From the NCBI RefSeq assembly GCF_900169165.1, contig NZ_FXYY01000007.1:1-64000 (forward strand): 64,000 nucleotides of DNA, read 5' to 3'. The position numbers and the translations under genes are program-made. The notes under the pieces are model-generated. The model did not search any database. It saw only the letters and a program-made list of their open reading frames with translations, and was not told the DNA's origin. Of this stretch, positions 26,385-33,391 are shown piece after piece. This DNA is from Brevibacterium linens ATCC 9172. Lineage in GTDB: Bacteria > Actinomycetota > Actinomycetes > Actinomycetales > Brevibacteriaceae. How positions within the stretch are numbered: the first letter of the stretch is position 1; each line of letters starts with the position of its first letter.

Positions 26385-27299
26385 ATGTCGATCACAGCGA
26401 TGATACTCAGCGGCGGTCGCTCCCGGCGGTTCGGGGGCGTTCACAAGCCAGGTGTCCGCCTCGGCGGGCAGACGGTGATCTCGCGCATCCTCGGCACCGT
26501 CCGACAGGCCGTGCCGGAAGCGGAGGTGTGGGTGGCCGGAACCACTGACGGACTCACGGACGCCGAGGTGGACTCGGTCGGCAGCGTACGGGAGGAGCCC
26601 GAGTTCTCGGGCCCTCTGGCCGGAATCGAAGCCGCTTCCCGGGCGATGGATGACTCCGAGGTCACCGTGATCCTGGCCGGGGACATGCCGCTGGTGCGGC
26701 CGGACCATCTGCGGGCGCTCATCGTCGCGAGCCGGGAGTCCGGGCAGCCTGCCGCCGGCGTCGATGATCGCGGCAAGCTCCAGTACCTCTGCACCGCGTG
26801 GCCGACTGCGCTGCTGCGTCGACGCCTGGCCGATATCGGCCTGACACAGGACAGGGCGGTCAAACTCCTCTTCAGCGGACTCGAGGTCGCACCTGTCGAC
26901 GTCGACCCCGCGGAGATCGTCGACTTCGACACCCGTGAGGAGTACGAGCGCGTCGCCCGCAGAATCTGGGCCACGGGCGCGGATACGGCAGGCGATCCTC
27001 GGGACGGGACTGCGGCGGGTGCCGACGCTCCAGGTGGCGCCAGAGCCGTACCGGAGCAGGTGCTGCGGATGCGGGATCTCGCAGCCGCCGAACTTCCGGA
27101 AGGGGCGTGGATGACAGATGACGAGGTCGCGGCCGTGCTCGAGTTCGCTTCGCACGTCAAGCATTCGGACTCATCGCTCAGTCCAGTCGTCGCCGCATTC
27201 CTCGCCGGCAGGCTCCACGCTGCGACGAGGGAGGGCGGAGCCTCACTCGCGGAAGCGCTGGCTCATGTGGAGGGGACCCTCACTCGCTCTCAGGGCTGA
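26385..27299 (+). CDS. mobA: Molybdenum cofactor guanylyltransferase-like protein with C-terminal DUF6457-like domain
   Basis: 304 residues. The N-terminal nucleotidyltransferase part (about 1-190) has MILSGGRSRRFGGVHKP, EEPEFSGPLAGI and VILAGDMPLVRP, typical of MobA. MobA makes the guanine dinucleotide form of the cofactor that NarG needs. A Gly/Ala-rich linker leads to a C-terminal helical domain (MTDDEVAAVLEFASHVKH...SPVVAAFLAGRL) like DUF6457. The ATG at 26385 is chosen because TATGAT is placed for a leaderless start; a reading from 26289 crosses the promoter. It is divergent from narK. Confidence 0.8.
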   Translation: MSITAMILSGGRSRRFGGVHKPGVRLGGQTVISRILGTVRQAVPEAEVWVAGTTDGLTDAEVDSVGSVREEPEFSGPLAGIEAASRAMDDSEVTVILAGDMPLVRPDHLRALIVASRESGQPAAGVDDRGKLQYLCTAWPTALLRRRLADIGLTQDRAVKLLFSGLEVAPVDVDPAEIVDFDTREEYERVARRIWATGADTAGDPRDGTAAGADAPGGARAVPEQVLRMRDLAAAELPEGAWMTDDEVAAVLEFASHVKHSDSSLSPVVAAFLAGRLHAATREGGASLAEALAHVEGTLTRSQG

Positions 27300-27594
27300 G
27301 CCCGAGCCCGTTCACCAAGCTGTCGACGAAGTCCAGCCCCCGGCGGTCACGGTCCGCGCCGACCACCTGGTCGTCGAGGTCTGCCCCGTCGACGCAGCCG
27401 GCGAGGAAAGTTCCGAAGGGTCCTGAGGCCCGGGTCCCCGTCTCGTCGGACCAGCGTGCGCTGGCATCGAGCAGCTCAGCGACGAGCTCGACGGCGGGCT
27501 GCGTATCCGGGAGCGGGACTCCCAACGTCTGCGCGGCGGCCGAGAGTTCGGCCGCCATCGCCGCGATGCGGTCCGATGAATAGTCTCTGGGCAT
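27280..27594 (-). CDS. Small helical protein, possibly DUF6457-like
   Basis: 104 residues from an ATG with AAGGAGGACGAG directly upstream. It contains RIAAMAAELSAAAQTLGVPLP and SGPFGTFLAGCVDGADLD, which recalls the end domain of the neighbouring mobA product (SPVVAAFLAGRL). Its 3' end overlaps the 3' end of mobA by 20 bases on the opposite strand. The relation to DUF6457 is my inference from short matches. It may act with MobA or in cofactor metabolism; unproven. Confidence 0.55.
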   Translation of the reverse strand: MPRDYSSDRIAAMAAELSAAAQTLGVPLPDTQPAVELVAELLDASARWSDETGTRASGPFGTFLAGCVDGADLDDQVVGADRDRRGLDFVDSLVNGLGLSPESE

Positions 27595-27663
27595 CTCGTC
27601 CTCCTTGGTCACCGACCCTAGCGCAGGTGTGATGGCGGGCCCGCCGTTTCGACCGTGAATAAG

Positions 27664-27701
27664 TCCGGCCCGCCTCGGCGAGGGTGTCGGGGCGGGCCGG
27701 A
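27664..27701 (-). terminator. Hairpin downstream of the APC permease gene
   Basis: TCCGGCCCGCC (27664-27674) and GGCGGGCCGGA (27691-27701) form a perfect 11-bp stem with a 16-base loop. It lies 50 bases after the permease stop on the minus strand. The loop contains part of the recurring CCGCCTCGG motif. Confidence 0.5.
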
Positions 27702-27750
27702 TACGGCGGTCGTCGGGGGAAGGCGGCGGCCGCCTCGGCGAGGGGATTGA

Positions 27751-29424
27751 TCAGTCGTCGATCTGGGTCTGTTCGACGGCTTCGACGGCCTCCTCGGGGG
27801 TCAGGCGGCAGGAGATGCCGACGTAGAAGACGATGATCGAGAAGATCACGGTGACGATCTCGCCGACGATGAAGCCCATGATGTCGAGCCCGCCGCCGTA
27901 GTGGCCGATGAGGCTGAGGATGACGAGTCCTGCCATCCACAGGATCATCCACCAACCCGAGCGCATCTTCAGGTCGGGCAGGCGCGACTTGTCCGTGGCG
28001 AAGAGGTGGTGGGCAGTCATGACGACATAGCCGATGGCGACGGCGAGGAAGAGCTTCCAGTTCGTCTCCCAGCCTGTCCAGTAGACGATGAGGTTCGCGC
28101 AGACGAATCCGATGATCGGCAGCCCGTCACCGCCGGGCAGTTTGAACGGACGTTCCTGTTCAGGCAGCTGACGGCGCAGGGCGGCGCCCACGACGGGGCC
28201 GGTGGCAAACGACAGCACAGTTCCCGAGGTGATGAACCCGACGAGCTTGGCCCATGAGGGGAACGGCAGGAACATGATGCACGAGACGATGAAGACCACG
28301 AGCAGCGAGATCCAGGGAACGCCGTGCTTGTTGAGCTTGGCCAGTGCGCGCGGTGCGTTGCCGACCTTCGCCTGAGAGTACGACAGGCGTGGAGCCAGTG
28401 CAGTGTAGATCAGGCCGGTGTCGGCGGGGGAGATGATCGCATCGCCGTAGAGGATGATCGCCAGCCACACGGCACCCAGCAGGAGCGAGATCTCGGCCAG
28501 CGGGCCGGCATCATTCGTGAACGCGAGGTTCGCCCAGCCGTCCTTGAGCAGGTCGGTGGGCAGCGCCCCGATGAACGCGGCCTGCAACAGGATGTAGATG
28601 AGGCCGGTGACGAGGATCGTCCCGACGACGGCGAAGGGCACGTTCTTCTGCGGGTTCGTCGTCTCACCGGCGAATTCCACACCCTGACGGAAGCCGAGGT
28701 AGGAGAAGACGATGCCTGCGGCAGGCAGCGCAGCAAGGATCGGGGCGACTCCGTTCGGGGCGAAGCCACCGAACTGCTGGGAGGTGAAGTGCCCGGGATT
28801 GAACGCCAGCGCGAAGAACACGACGATGACGAGCAGGATGACGGCGAGCTTCCACCACACGAGCACGTTGTTGAACCGCGCGAACAGCGAGACGCCGTAG
28901 AGGTTGATGATGCTGAAGACGAGCATAAGTGCGATCGACACTGCGATGCCGGGGCCGGTGAGGACCGCGACGCCGTCGACGGTGTGCATGAGCCAGGGAA
29001 GGTAGCTCGAGGCGTACTGCACGGCCGCCATGACCTCGATCGGCACGGTCGCCGCGACCGACAGCCAGGTGATCCAGCCGGAGGTGAAGCTCGCGAAGGA
29101 TCCGAATGAGAAGTGCGGGAAGCGGATGACGCCGCCGGTGACGGGGAACATGACGCCGAGTTCGGCATAGTTGAGCGCCACGAAGATCATCATCACCGCG
29201 CCCAGGCCCCACGAGATCAGCGAGGCGGGGCCGACCATCACCGAGGCGTTGAAGGCACCGAAGAGCCAACCGGATCCGATGATCGAACCGACTCCGGTGA
29301 ACAGCAGGCCGATTTTGCCGATATCTCTCTTCAGACCTTTGTCATTGCGGACGTCGACCCTCATCGGTCTGCCCGGCCCGGAGGCCGCAGCTCCGGACGT
29401 CGGGGGATTCAAAACGGACATCAT
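27751..29424 (-). CDS. APC superfamily amino-acid permease
   Basis: 557 residues with about 12-14 membrane spans. The APC opening FTGVGSIIGSGWLFG, then YAELGVMFPVTGG and FSYLGFRQGVEFAGETTNPQKNVPFAV, are diagnostic. Substrates of such permeases are amino acids or amines; which one is not readable. The ATG at 29424 or 29421 has GAAAGG just upstream. Longer readings (from 29490) lack support. It is divergent from a GntR-type regulator with two strong palindromes between them, so the regulator probably controls it. Confidence 0.8.
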   Translation of the reverse strand: MMSVLNPPTSGAAASGPGRPMRVDVRNDKGLKRDIGKIGLLFTGVGSIIGSGWLFGAFNASVMVGPASLISWGLGAVMMIFVALNYAELGVMFPVTGGVIRFPHFSFGSFASFTSGWITWLSVAATVPIEVMAAVQYASSYLPWLMHTVDGVAVLTGPGIAVSIALMLVFSIINLYGVSLFARFNNVLVWWKLAVILLVIVVFFALAFNPGHFTSQQFGGFAPNGVAPILAALPAAGIVFSYLGFRQGVEFAGETTNPQKNVPFAVVGTILVTGLIYILLQAAFIGALPTDLLKDGWANLAFTNDAGPLAEISLLLGAVWLAIILYGDAIISPADTGLIYTALAPRLSYSQAKVGNAPRALAKLNKHGVPWISLLVVFIVSCIMFLPFPSWAKLVGFITSGTVLSFATGPVVGAALRRQLPEQERPFKLPGGDGLPIIGFVCANLIVYWTGWETNWKLFLAVAIGYVVMTAHHLFATDKSRLPDLKMRSGWWMILWMAGLVILSLIGHYGGGLDIMGFIVGEIVTVIFSIIVFYVGISCRLTPEEAVEAVEQTQIDD

Positions 29425-29592
29425 TGGCCTTTCGATTGTGAATTCAGTTTTCGACTGTTGAAGTGTGCGCCGCTCAAATGGTGATGTCAATGACCTTTTC
29501 GGGCTTCAGCGGCCGATTGCGCTTGCGTCTATATACAACCAATGACCAGCGAAGATACTCAGTCTTCCCAGCGATGTCCGGAGCGATTCGGA

Positions 29593-29604
29593 ATTGGATC
29601 CAAT
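29593..29604. promoter_or_regulatory. Palindromic operator candidate ATTGGATCCAAT
   Basis: A perfect 12-bp palindrome. With the site at 29668-29679 it fits one pattern, ATYGGATCCRAT. The two centres are 75 bases apart. Likely sites for the adjacent GntR/FCD regulator. Confidence 0.55.
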
Positions 29605-29666
29605 GGTGTTGTGATTGGTGGGAAAGGGACCGGAATATCGGGGCTGCATGACAAGGGGAAATGACG

Positions 29667-29680
29667 GATCGGATCCGATC
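29667..29680. promoter_or_regulatory. Palindromic operator candidate GATCGGATCCGATC
   Basis: A perfect 14-bp palindrome sharing ATYGGATCCRAT with the site at 29593-29604. It is in the same divergent region. Confidence 0.55.
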
Positions 29681-29946
29681 AGCGCATTCATTCACAGAAT
29701 CTCTTCAGGGCAGATTGGTGCGGAAATGCCGCGAATCGGCCTGATTGCATTTGGGTTGCATTTTCTTGACCGCCCCGCGCGTCGCCGCGGAGGTCTATGC
29801 TTCACTGCAGGTCTGAGCTTCACAGCGGGGAACGTTGTGCGGTGGGGCCGCGGTTTCCTGGTCAGGAAGGGGCCGCCTCGGGGAACGTCTTACGGGGCGG
29901 GGGAGCCGCCTCGGTGAGGGAACGGTCCGGGAAGGGGAGTCAGGCG

Positions 29947-30600
29947 ATGGTGCATGATCCGGCGCGCAGTGCCGCGATTGCGGCCGAACTGCGCACCCGA
30001 ATCATCGGCGGACGGCTGCAGCCGGGTGCCCGCATCCGGCAGGAGGAGATCGCTGCCGAATTCGGCGTCAGCCGGATTCCCATCCGCGAAGCTCTGCGCA
30101 GCCTGTCCGATGCCGGACTCGTCACTCTCGTGCCGGCGACCGGTGCCTGGGTGACCGAGCTCAGTCTCGAGGAATGCCGCGAGGTGTACCTCATGCGGGA
30201 GCGTCTCGAACCGCTGCTGCTGTCCTTGGCGATGCCTGCCCATACTGCTGAATCGCTAGCGGAGTTCGCTCAGCTCGCCGAGGCGGTCGAGGCCGCGGAC
30301 TCACCCGGTGAGTTCCTCGACCGCGATCGTGACTTCCACCGGGCGATCATGGCCGCCGCCAGAGCGGACCGGCTGCGCGCGACCGTCGACCACCTGTGGA
30401 ACCTCAGCCATTACTATCGCCGTCGACTGGTCGCTCCGCAGGTGAGTCGTCGCAAAGATGATATCTTCGCCGAGCACCGGATGATCCTGCGTGCGCTCGA
30501 GATCCGTGACGCCGAAACCGCCGAGGCGGCCATGTCTGCCCATATCCGGCACACCCGCCTGCTCGCCGAGACGGCCCCGCAGCTCTTCGAGCGCGGCTGA
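29947..30600 (+). CDS. GntR family regulator, FCD type
   Basis: 217 residues. The N-terminal winged helix includes GARIRQEEIAAEFGVSRIPIREALRSLSDAGLV. The C-terminal FCD domain has metal-site histidines in DRDFHRAIM, EHRMILRAL and AHIRHTR. The ATG at 29947 follows GGGGAG; the open frame extends upstream to 29797 without support. It is divergent from the APC permease. FCD regulators usually respond to an organic acid or amino-acid metabolite. Confidence 0.85.
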   Translation: MVHDPARSAAIAAELRTRIIGGRLQPGARIRQEEIAAEFGVSRIPIREALRSLSDAGLVTLVPATGAWVTELSLEECREVYLMRERLEPLLLSLAMPAHTAESLAEFAQLAEAVEAADSPGEFLDRDRDFHRAIMAAARADRLRATVDHLWNLSHYYRRRLVAPQVSRRKDDIFAEHRMILRALEIRDAETAEAAMSAHIRHTRLLAETAPQLFERG

Positions 30601-30603
30601 GGT

Positions 30604-30726
30604 TCAGCCCTGGCGGGCTTTGAATCGGGGATTCTTCTTGTTGATGACATAGACGCGTCCGCGGCGGCGCGCAACCTGTGAACCGGGCTGGGACTTCAAC
30701 GAACGCAGTGAACGACGAACCTGCAT
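30604..30726 (-). CDS. rpmJ: Ribosomal protein L36, cysteine-free (zinc-independent) form
   Basis: 40 residues beginning [18 protein letters not shown] and ending [12 protein letters not shown]. No Cys is present, so this is the C-minus paralogue that replaces the zinc-ribbon L36 when zinc is short. AAGGAG precedes the ATG. A Zur-box-like sequence starts 14 bases upstream and zur itself is 1.2 kb away, which fits zinc-controlled expression. Confidence 0.93.
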   Translation of the reverse strand: MQVRRSLRSLKSQPGSQVARRRGRVYVINKKNPRFKARQG

Positions 30727-30739
30727 GAGCGTGACTCCT

Positions 30740-30760
30740 TAATGAGAATGAGTAGCATTA
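30740..30760. promoter_or_regulatory. Candidate Zur box between rpmJ and the COG0523 pseudogene
   Basis: TAATGAGAATGAGTAGCATTA is an imperfect palindrome (TAATG...CATTA) with the A/T-rich, GAATGA-containing look of Fur-family boxes. It serves two divergent genes of the zinc-sparing type. The assignment is by pattern and context. Confidence 0.55.
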
Positions 30761-30795
30761 GATTCAATACTATGTTCTCGACCGGAGGGAAGCGA

Positions 30796-31806
30796 ATGCG
30801 GGAATCAGGAGAGCGCGGCCGAAGCCCTGTTCTCGACGGAATCGAAGCGATCGCCGTCGTCGGACTCTGCACAAGCGAGCGCAGGCGCTATGCGATGGGG
30901 CTGGCCAGGGATCGCGGTTATGTGTTCGTGCCCGCCGAGCAGACTGAGCAGGGCATCGATGCGATCGACCGCCTCGTCGATCTGGTCGGAATGACTGCGG
31001 GAGTGCATGGTTTCGTCCTCGAGTACGGCGATGATGCGGACTGCGCGGAGATCATCGGAGCGCTCAGCGCTGCGGAATCGCGGGCCGTGCTCACAGACCT
31101 CGTCTGTGTGCTCGACTTGGCCTGCCTGCACAGTGATCTCGAGTCCGAGACTCGCGCCGGAACACTGGTCGGGCAAATCGAATTCGCCTCGACCCTGGCG
31201 CTGTTGGCATCCGATGCCTCCGCTTCGACGGGGATCGAGGCGGCTGAATCTTTGGTCGCGCATCTCGCGTCCGAAGCGCAGCGGTTCCTGCTCCGCGATT
31301 GAGCCGTGCATGAGCCCGTGTGCTGGCGGTTCGGGCAGAGGCCTCCTGCTGCGGGGTAGACGGCGATACTCAACTCGGAGTTTCGGCCGCAGATGCAGTC
31401 CGGTGGTGTCCGCGTGTGCCGTTTCGAACAGCCGCGGCCGTTTCATCCCCGGCGGCTGCAGGCGGTGCTCGAGGCTGCACTCGGGAGGGACTGTTGGGGT
31501 CGGATCGTCCGTTCTGCCGGATTCGCCAAACTGGCATCTCGGCCCTATGTGACAGCGCACTGGGATCAGGCGGGCACCCTGCTCACGCTGGCACCGCTGA
31601 CGGCTGATCCTCTGCCCGGTGATGGTGCCGAGCTGCTGGCGCTCGGCCAGGATCTCGCGTTCATCGGCATCGACCTCGATGAGGCGGGGCTATGTGCAGC
31701 GCTCGAGAGCGCGGTCCTCACCGATGCTGAGCTGCTGGACGGGCCGATGGCATGGCTGCAGTACGTTGATGAGTTCCCTGCCTGGGACTCCGCCCGCCGC
31801 GGCTGA
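30796..31806 (+). pseudogene. COG0523 (CobW-like) gene broken by two in-frame stops
   Basis: One reading frame carries CobW-family-like sequence from the ATG at 30796 (GGAGGG upstream) to the stop at 31806. It is interrupted by TGA at 31300 and TAG at 31357. The N part has VVGLCTSERRRYAMGL where a P-loop would be, so GTP binding was already lost, and TLVGQIEFASTLALL. After the TAG the frame resumes with TAILNSEFRPQMQSGGVR, then the CobW C-terminal pattern FEQPRPFHPRRLQ and later LLALGQDLAFIGIDLD. The TAG stands where a Trp (TGG) is plausible. Sequencing error cannot be excluded. Two separately translated pieces are also possible. Confidence 0.65.
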
Positions 31807-31875
31807 GCTGGTCTTTTCCGGCTCCAGCTTGGTGAACCTGCAGCAGCTCGGTCCCTGCACCAAGCTGTTGCGGTT

Positions 31876-32331
31876 TCACCGAGCTGAAGTGCCTTCTGTC
31901 GTCACCCGGCTGCGGCTGCCGCCCCGGCAGTCGGCGCACAGGCCGAAGATCTCGAACACGTGATGGGTGACCTCGAAGCCGTTCTTCTCGGCGACCTTGC
32001 GCATCCAGTCTTCGCTGGGCGGGTCGATCTCAACAGCGGTGCCGCAGTTCTCGCAGACGAGGTGATGGTGGTGTTCGGTCTGTGAACAAGCGCGGAAGAG
32101 CTGGGTCTCGGCAATGGTGATCGTGTCTGCGGCGCCGCCTCTAGCGAGGGCATTGAGCTGCCGGTAGACGGTGGCCAGCCCGACGCTGGCACCTTCGTCT
32201 TCGAGCCGGCGGTGAAGCTGTTTGGCAGAGACGAAACGGGTCTCAGTTTCCAGGGCTGAGCGGATGAGGGCCTTTTGTGCAGTGCTGCGCGTCTTCCTTG
32301 GGTGTGCGTTCCCAGATGTCTGTGCGCTCAT
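31876..32331 (-). CDS. zur: Zinc uptake regulator, Fur family
   Basis: 151 residues. The winged helix includes FVSAKQLHRRLEDEGASVGLATVYRQLNAL. The metal-binding part has HHHHLVCENCG and FGLCADCRG, with the two CxxC pairs that hold structural zinc. Context decides for Zur over Fur: cysteine-free rpmJ and a COG0523 gene are neighbours. The ATG at 32331 has GAGGGG upstream. It probably represses the divergent pair at 30.7 kb when zinc is bound. Confidence 0.85.
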   Translation of the reverse strand: MSAQTSGNAHPRKTRSTAQKALIRSALETETRFVSAKQLHRRLEDEGASVGLATVYRQLNALARGGAADTITIAETQLFRACSQTEHHHHLVCENCGTAVEIDPPSEDWMRKVAEKNGFEVTHHVFEIFGLCADCRGGSRSRVTTEGTSAR

Positions 32332-32449
32332 GTCCGTCCCCTCTCTGGCATCGCCGGACCCATTATCGCTCAATCGTGCGAACCGTTCTGCGCACTCGGC
32401 CGGTGCGTGCCTCCCATATAAGCACACCATCGCCGAGGCGACCGAAAGA

Positions 32450-32481
32450 GGCCGTCCCCGCCGGGGTGGGCGAGGACGGCC
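32450..32481 (-). terminator. Terminator of the carboxylase operon
   Basis: GGCCGTCC (32450-32457) and GGACGGCC (32474-32481) form the base of a GC-rich stem extended by CCGCC/GGGCG. On the minus strand the stem is followed by TCTTTCGG. It lies 28 bases after the last stop of the five-gene operon. Confidence 0.65.
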
Positions 32482-32508
32482 GTTGTCACCGCGGGTCAGA
32501 TTTCGAAT

Positions 32509-33303
32509 TCAGCTGACGGGTTGGCCCTCCCGCAGTGCGGTGAGACGTTCGAGAACGGTCTCCGGAACCGCCTCGGCGGGGATCTCAGCGAACAGGACAG
32601 ATCCGGTGACGGCCGCCTCGGTGCCGGTGAAGATCTCCGGATCTGCGATCGGGATCTCTGTGCTCGGATTGAAGTACAGAGTCTCGTCGTGGCGGTGGCC
32701 AAGCAGCACTCCGAAGTGCTCGGTGGTGTTGGTGATCGGCTGGTAGACCGCGGCGGGACAGAGGTGGCTGCGTTCGTCGAAGATGATGCCTTCGATGCCG
32801 ACCGAAGCGAAGCCGCGGATCCAATCGGCGCCGTATACGGCGGCATTCTCGGCATCATCGTCATCGAACTCGTGTCCGCTGCCCGGCGCGGCAGCCGCAT
32901 CCGCGGCCAAGAGCAGCGCCTTCGGGGACGGCAGTTGGACGACGACGGGGCTGCGCTGGGTCTCGGCGGCGGTGCGGACGAGGGCCTGAGCGGTTTCACG
33001 CAGCTTCTCATCGCTGAGCAGGGCACGCAGAGCGAAGCCCTTGCGGGTCTTCACTGTCATCGCCTCGCGCAGTGCCGAGTTCGATTCGATCTCCTCGGCG
33101 AGCATGTCGTCGAGGCGGATGAGCACGATGTCGGATCCGAGCAGCGACTGTATGCTGGAGAGATGGTTGGAGAATGCGGTGGCATCGTGCCAGGGCACGG
33201 GCCGATCCTGGAGGATCACGTGCTGAGCGTAGGCGGCGGCGTCGAGGAGCAGTTTGGGCGGACCATCGGTGGTCTCGAGCAGCGCGGTGAGTCGGGCGGA
33301 CAT
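32509..33303 (-). CDS. Fifth gene of the carboxylase operon (ApcE-like position, function unknown)
   Basis: 264 residues, soluble, acidic. I do not recognise a domain. It contains ADWIRGFASVGIEGIIFDER and NTTEHFGVLLGHRHDETLYFNP. The GIEGIIFDE element and overall layout could suit a TIM-barrel-like fold, but this is a guess. An ATG pair at 33306/33303 follows AAAGGAAG. In the five-subunit acetophenone carboxylase the last gene encodes a separate protein of about 34 kDa needed for activity. This product is somewhat smaller and holds the same place in the operon, 88 bases after the HyuB-like gene. Confidence 0.6.
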   Translation of the reverse strand: MSARLTALLETTDGPPKLLLDAAAYAQHVILQDRPVPWHDATAFSNHLSSIQSLLGSDIVLIRLDDMLAEEIESNSALREAMTVKTRKGFALRALLSDEKLRETAQALVRTAAETQRSPVVVQLPSPKALLLAADAAAAPGSGHEFDDDDAENAAVYGADWIRGFASVGIEGIIFDERSHLCPAAVYQPITNTTEHFGVLLGHRHDETLYFNPSTEIPIADPEIFTGTEAAVTGSVLFAEIPAEAVPETVLERLTALREGQPVS

Positions 33304-33391
33304 CATGCTTCCTTTCATCGGTGCGGGGTTGTGAACCGGTGGAACCGGCACCCCTGAATCGGGGTGCCGGTTCCGGGAGGTCCGGCCGGAC

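Larger units (their letters stand above)
29425..29946. other. Intergenic region, 522 bases, between divergent permease and GntR genes
   Basis: I see no gene here. The left two thirds are clearly A/T-richer than the surroundings, which suits promoters. Two GGATCC-centred palindromes lie at 29593 and 29667. The right end has GCCGCCTCGG at 29872-29881 and at 29905-29914, members of the recurring decamer family. Confidence 0.5.

Noticed and set aside
31300..31302. Selenocysteine or stop-codon readthrough at the TGA in the COG0523 gene
   Set aside because: A second stop (TAG) follows 57 bases later, no SECIS-like hairpin was seen, and the aligned region does not call for a redox residue.
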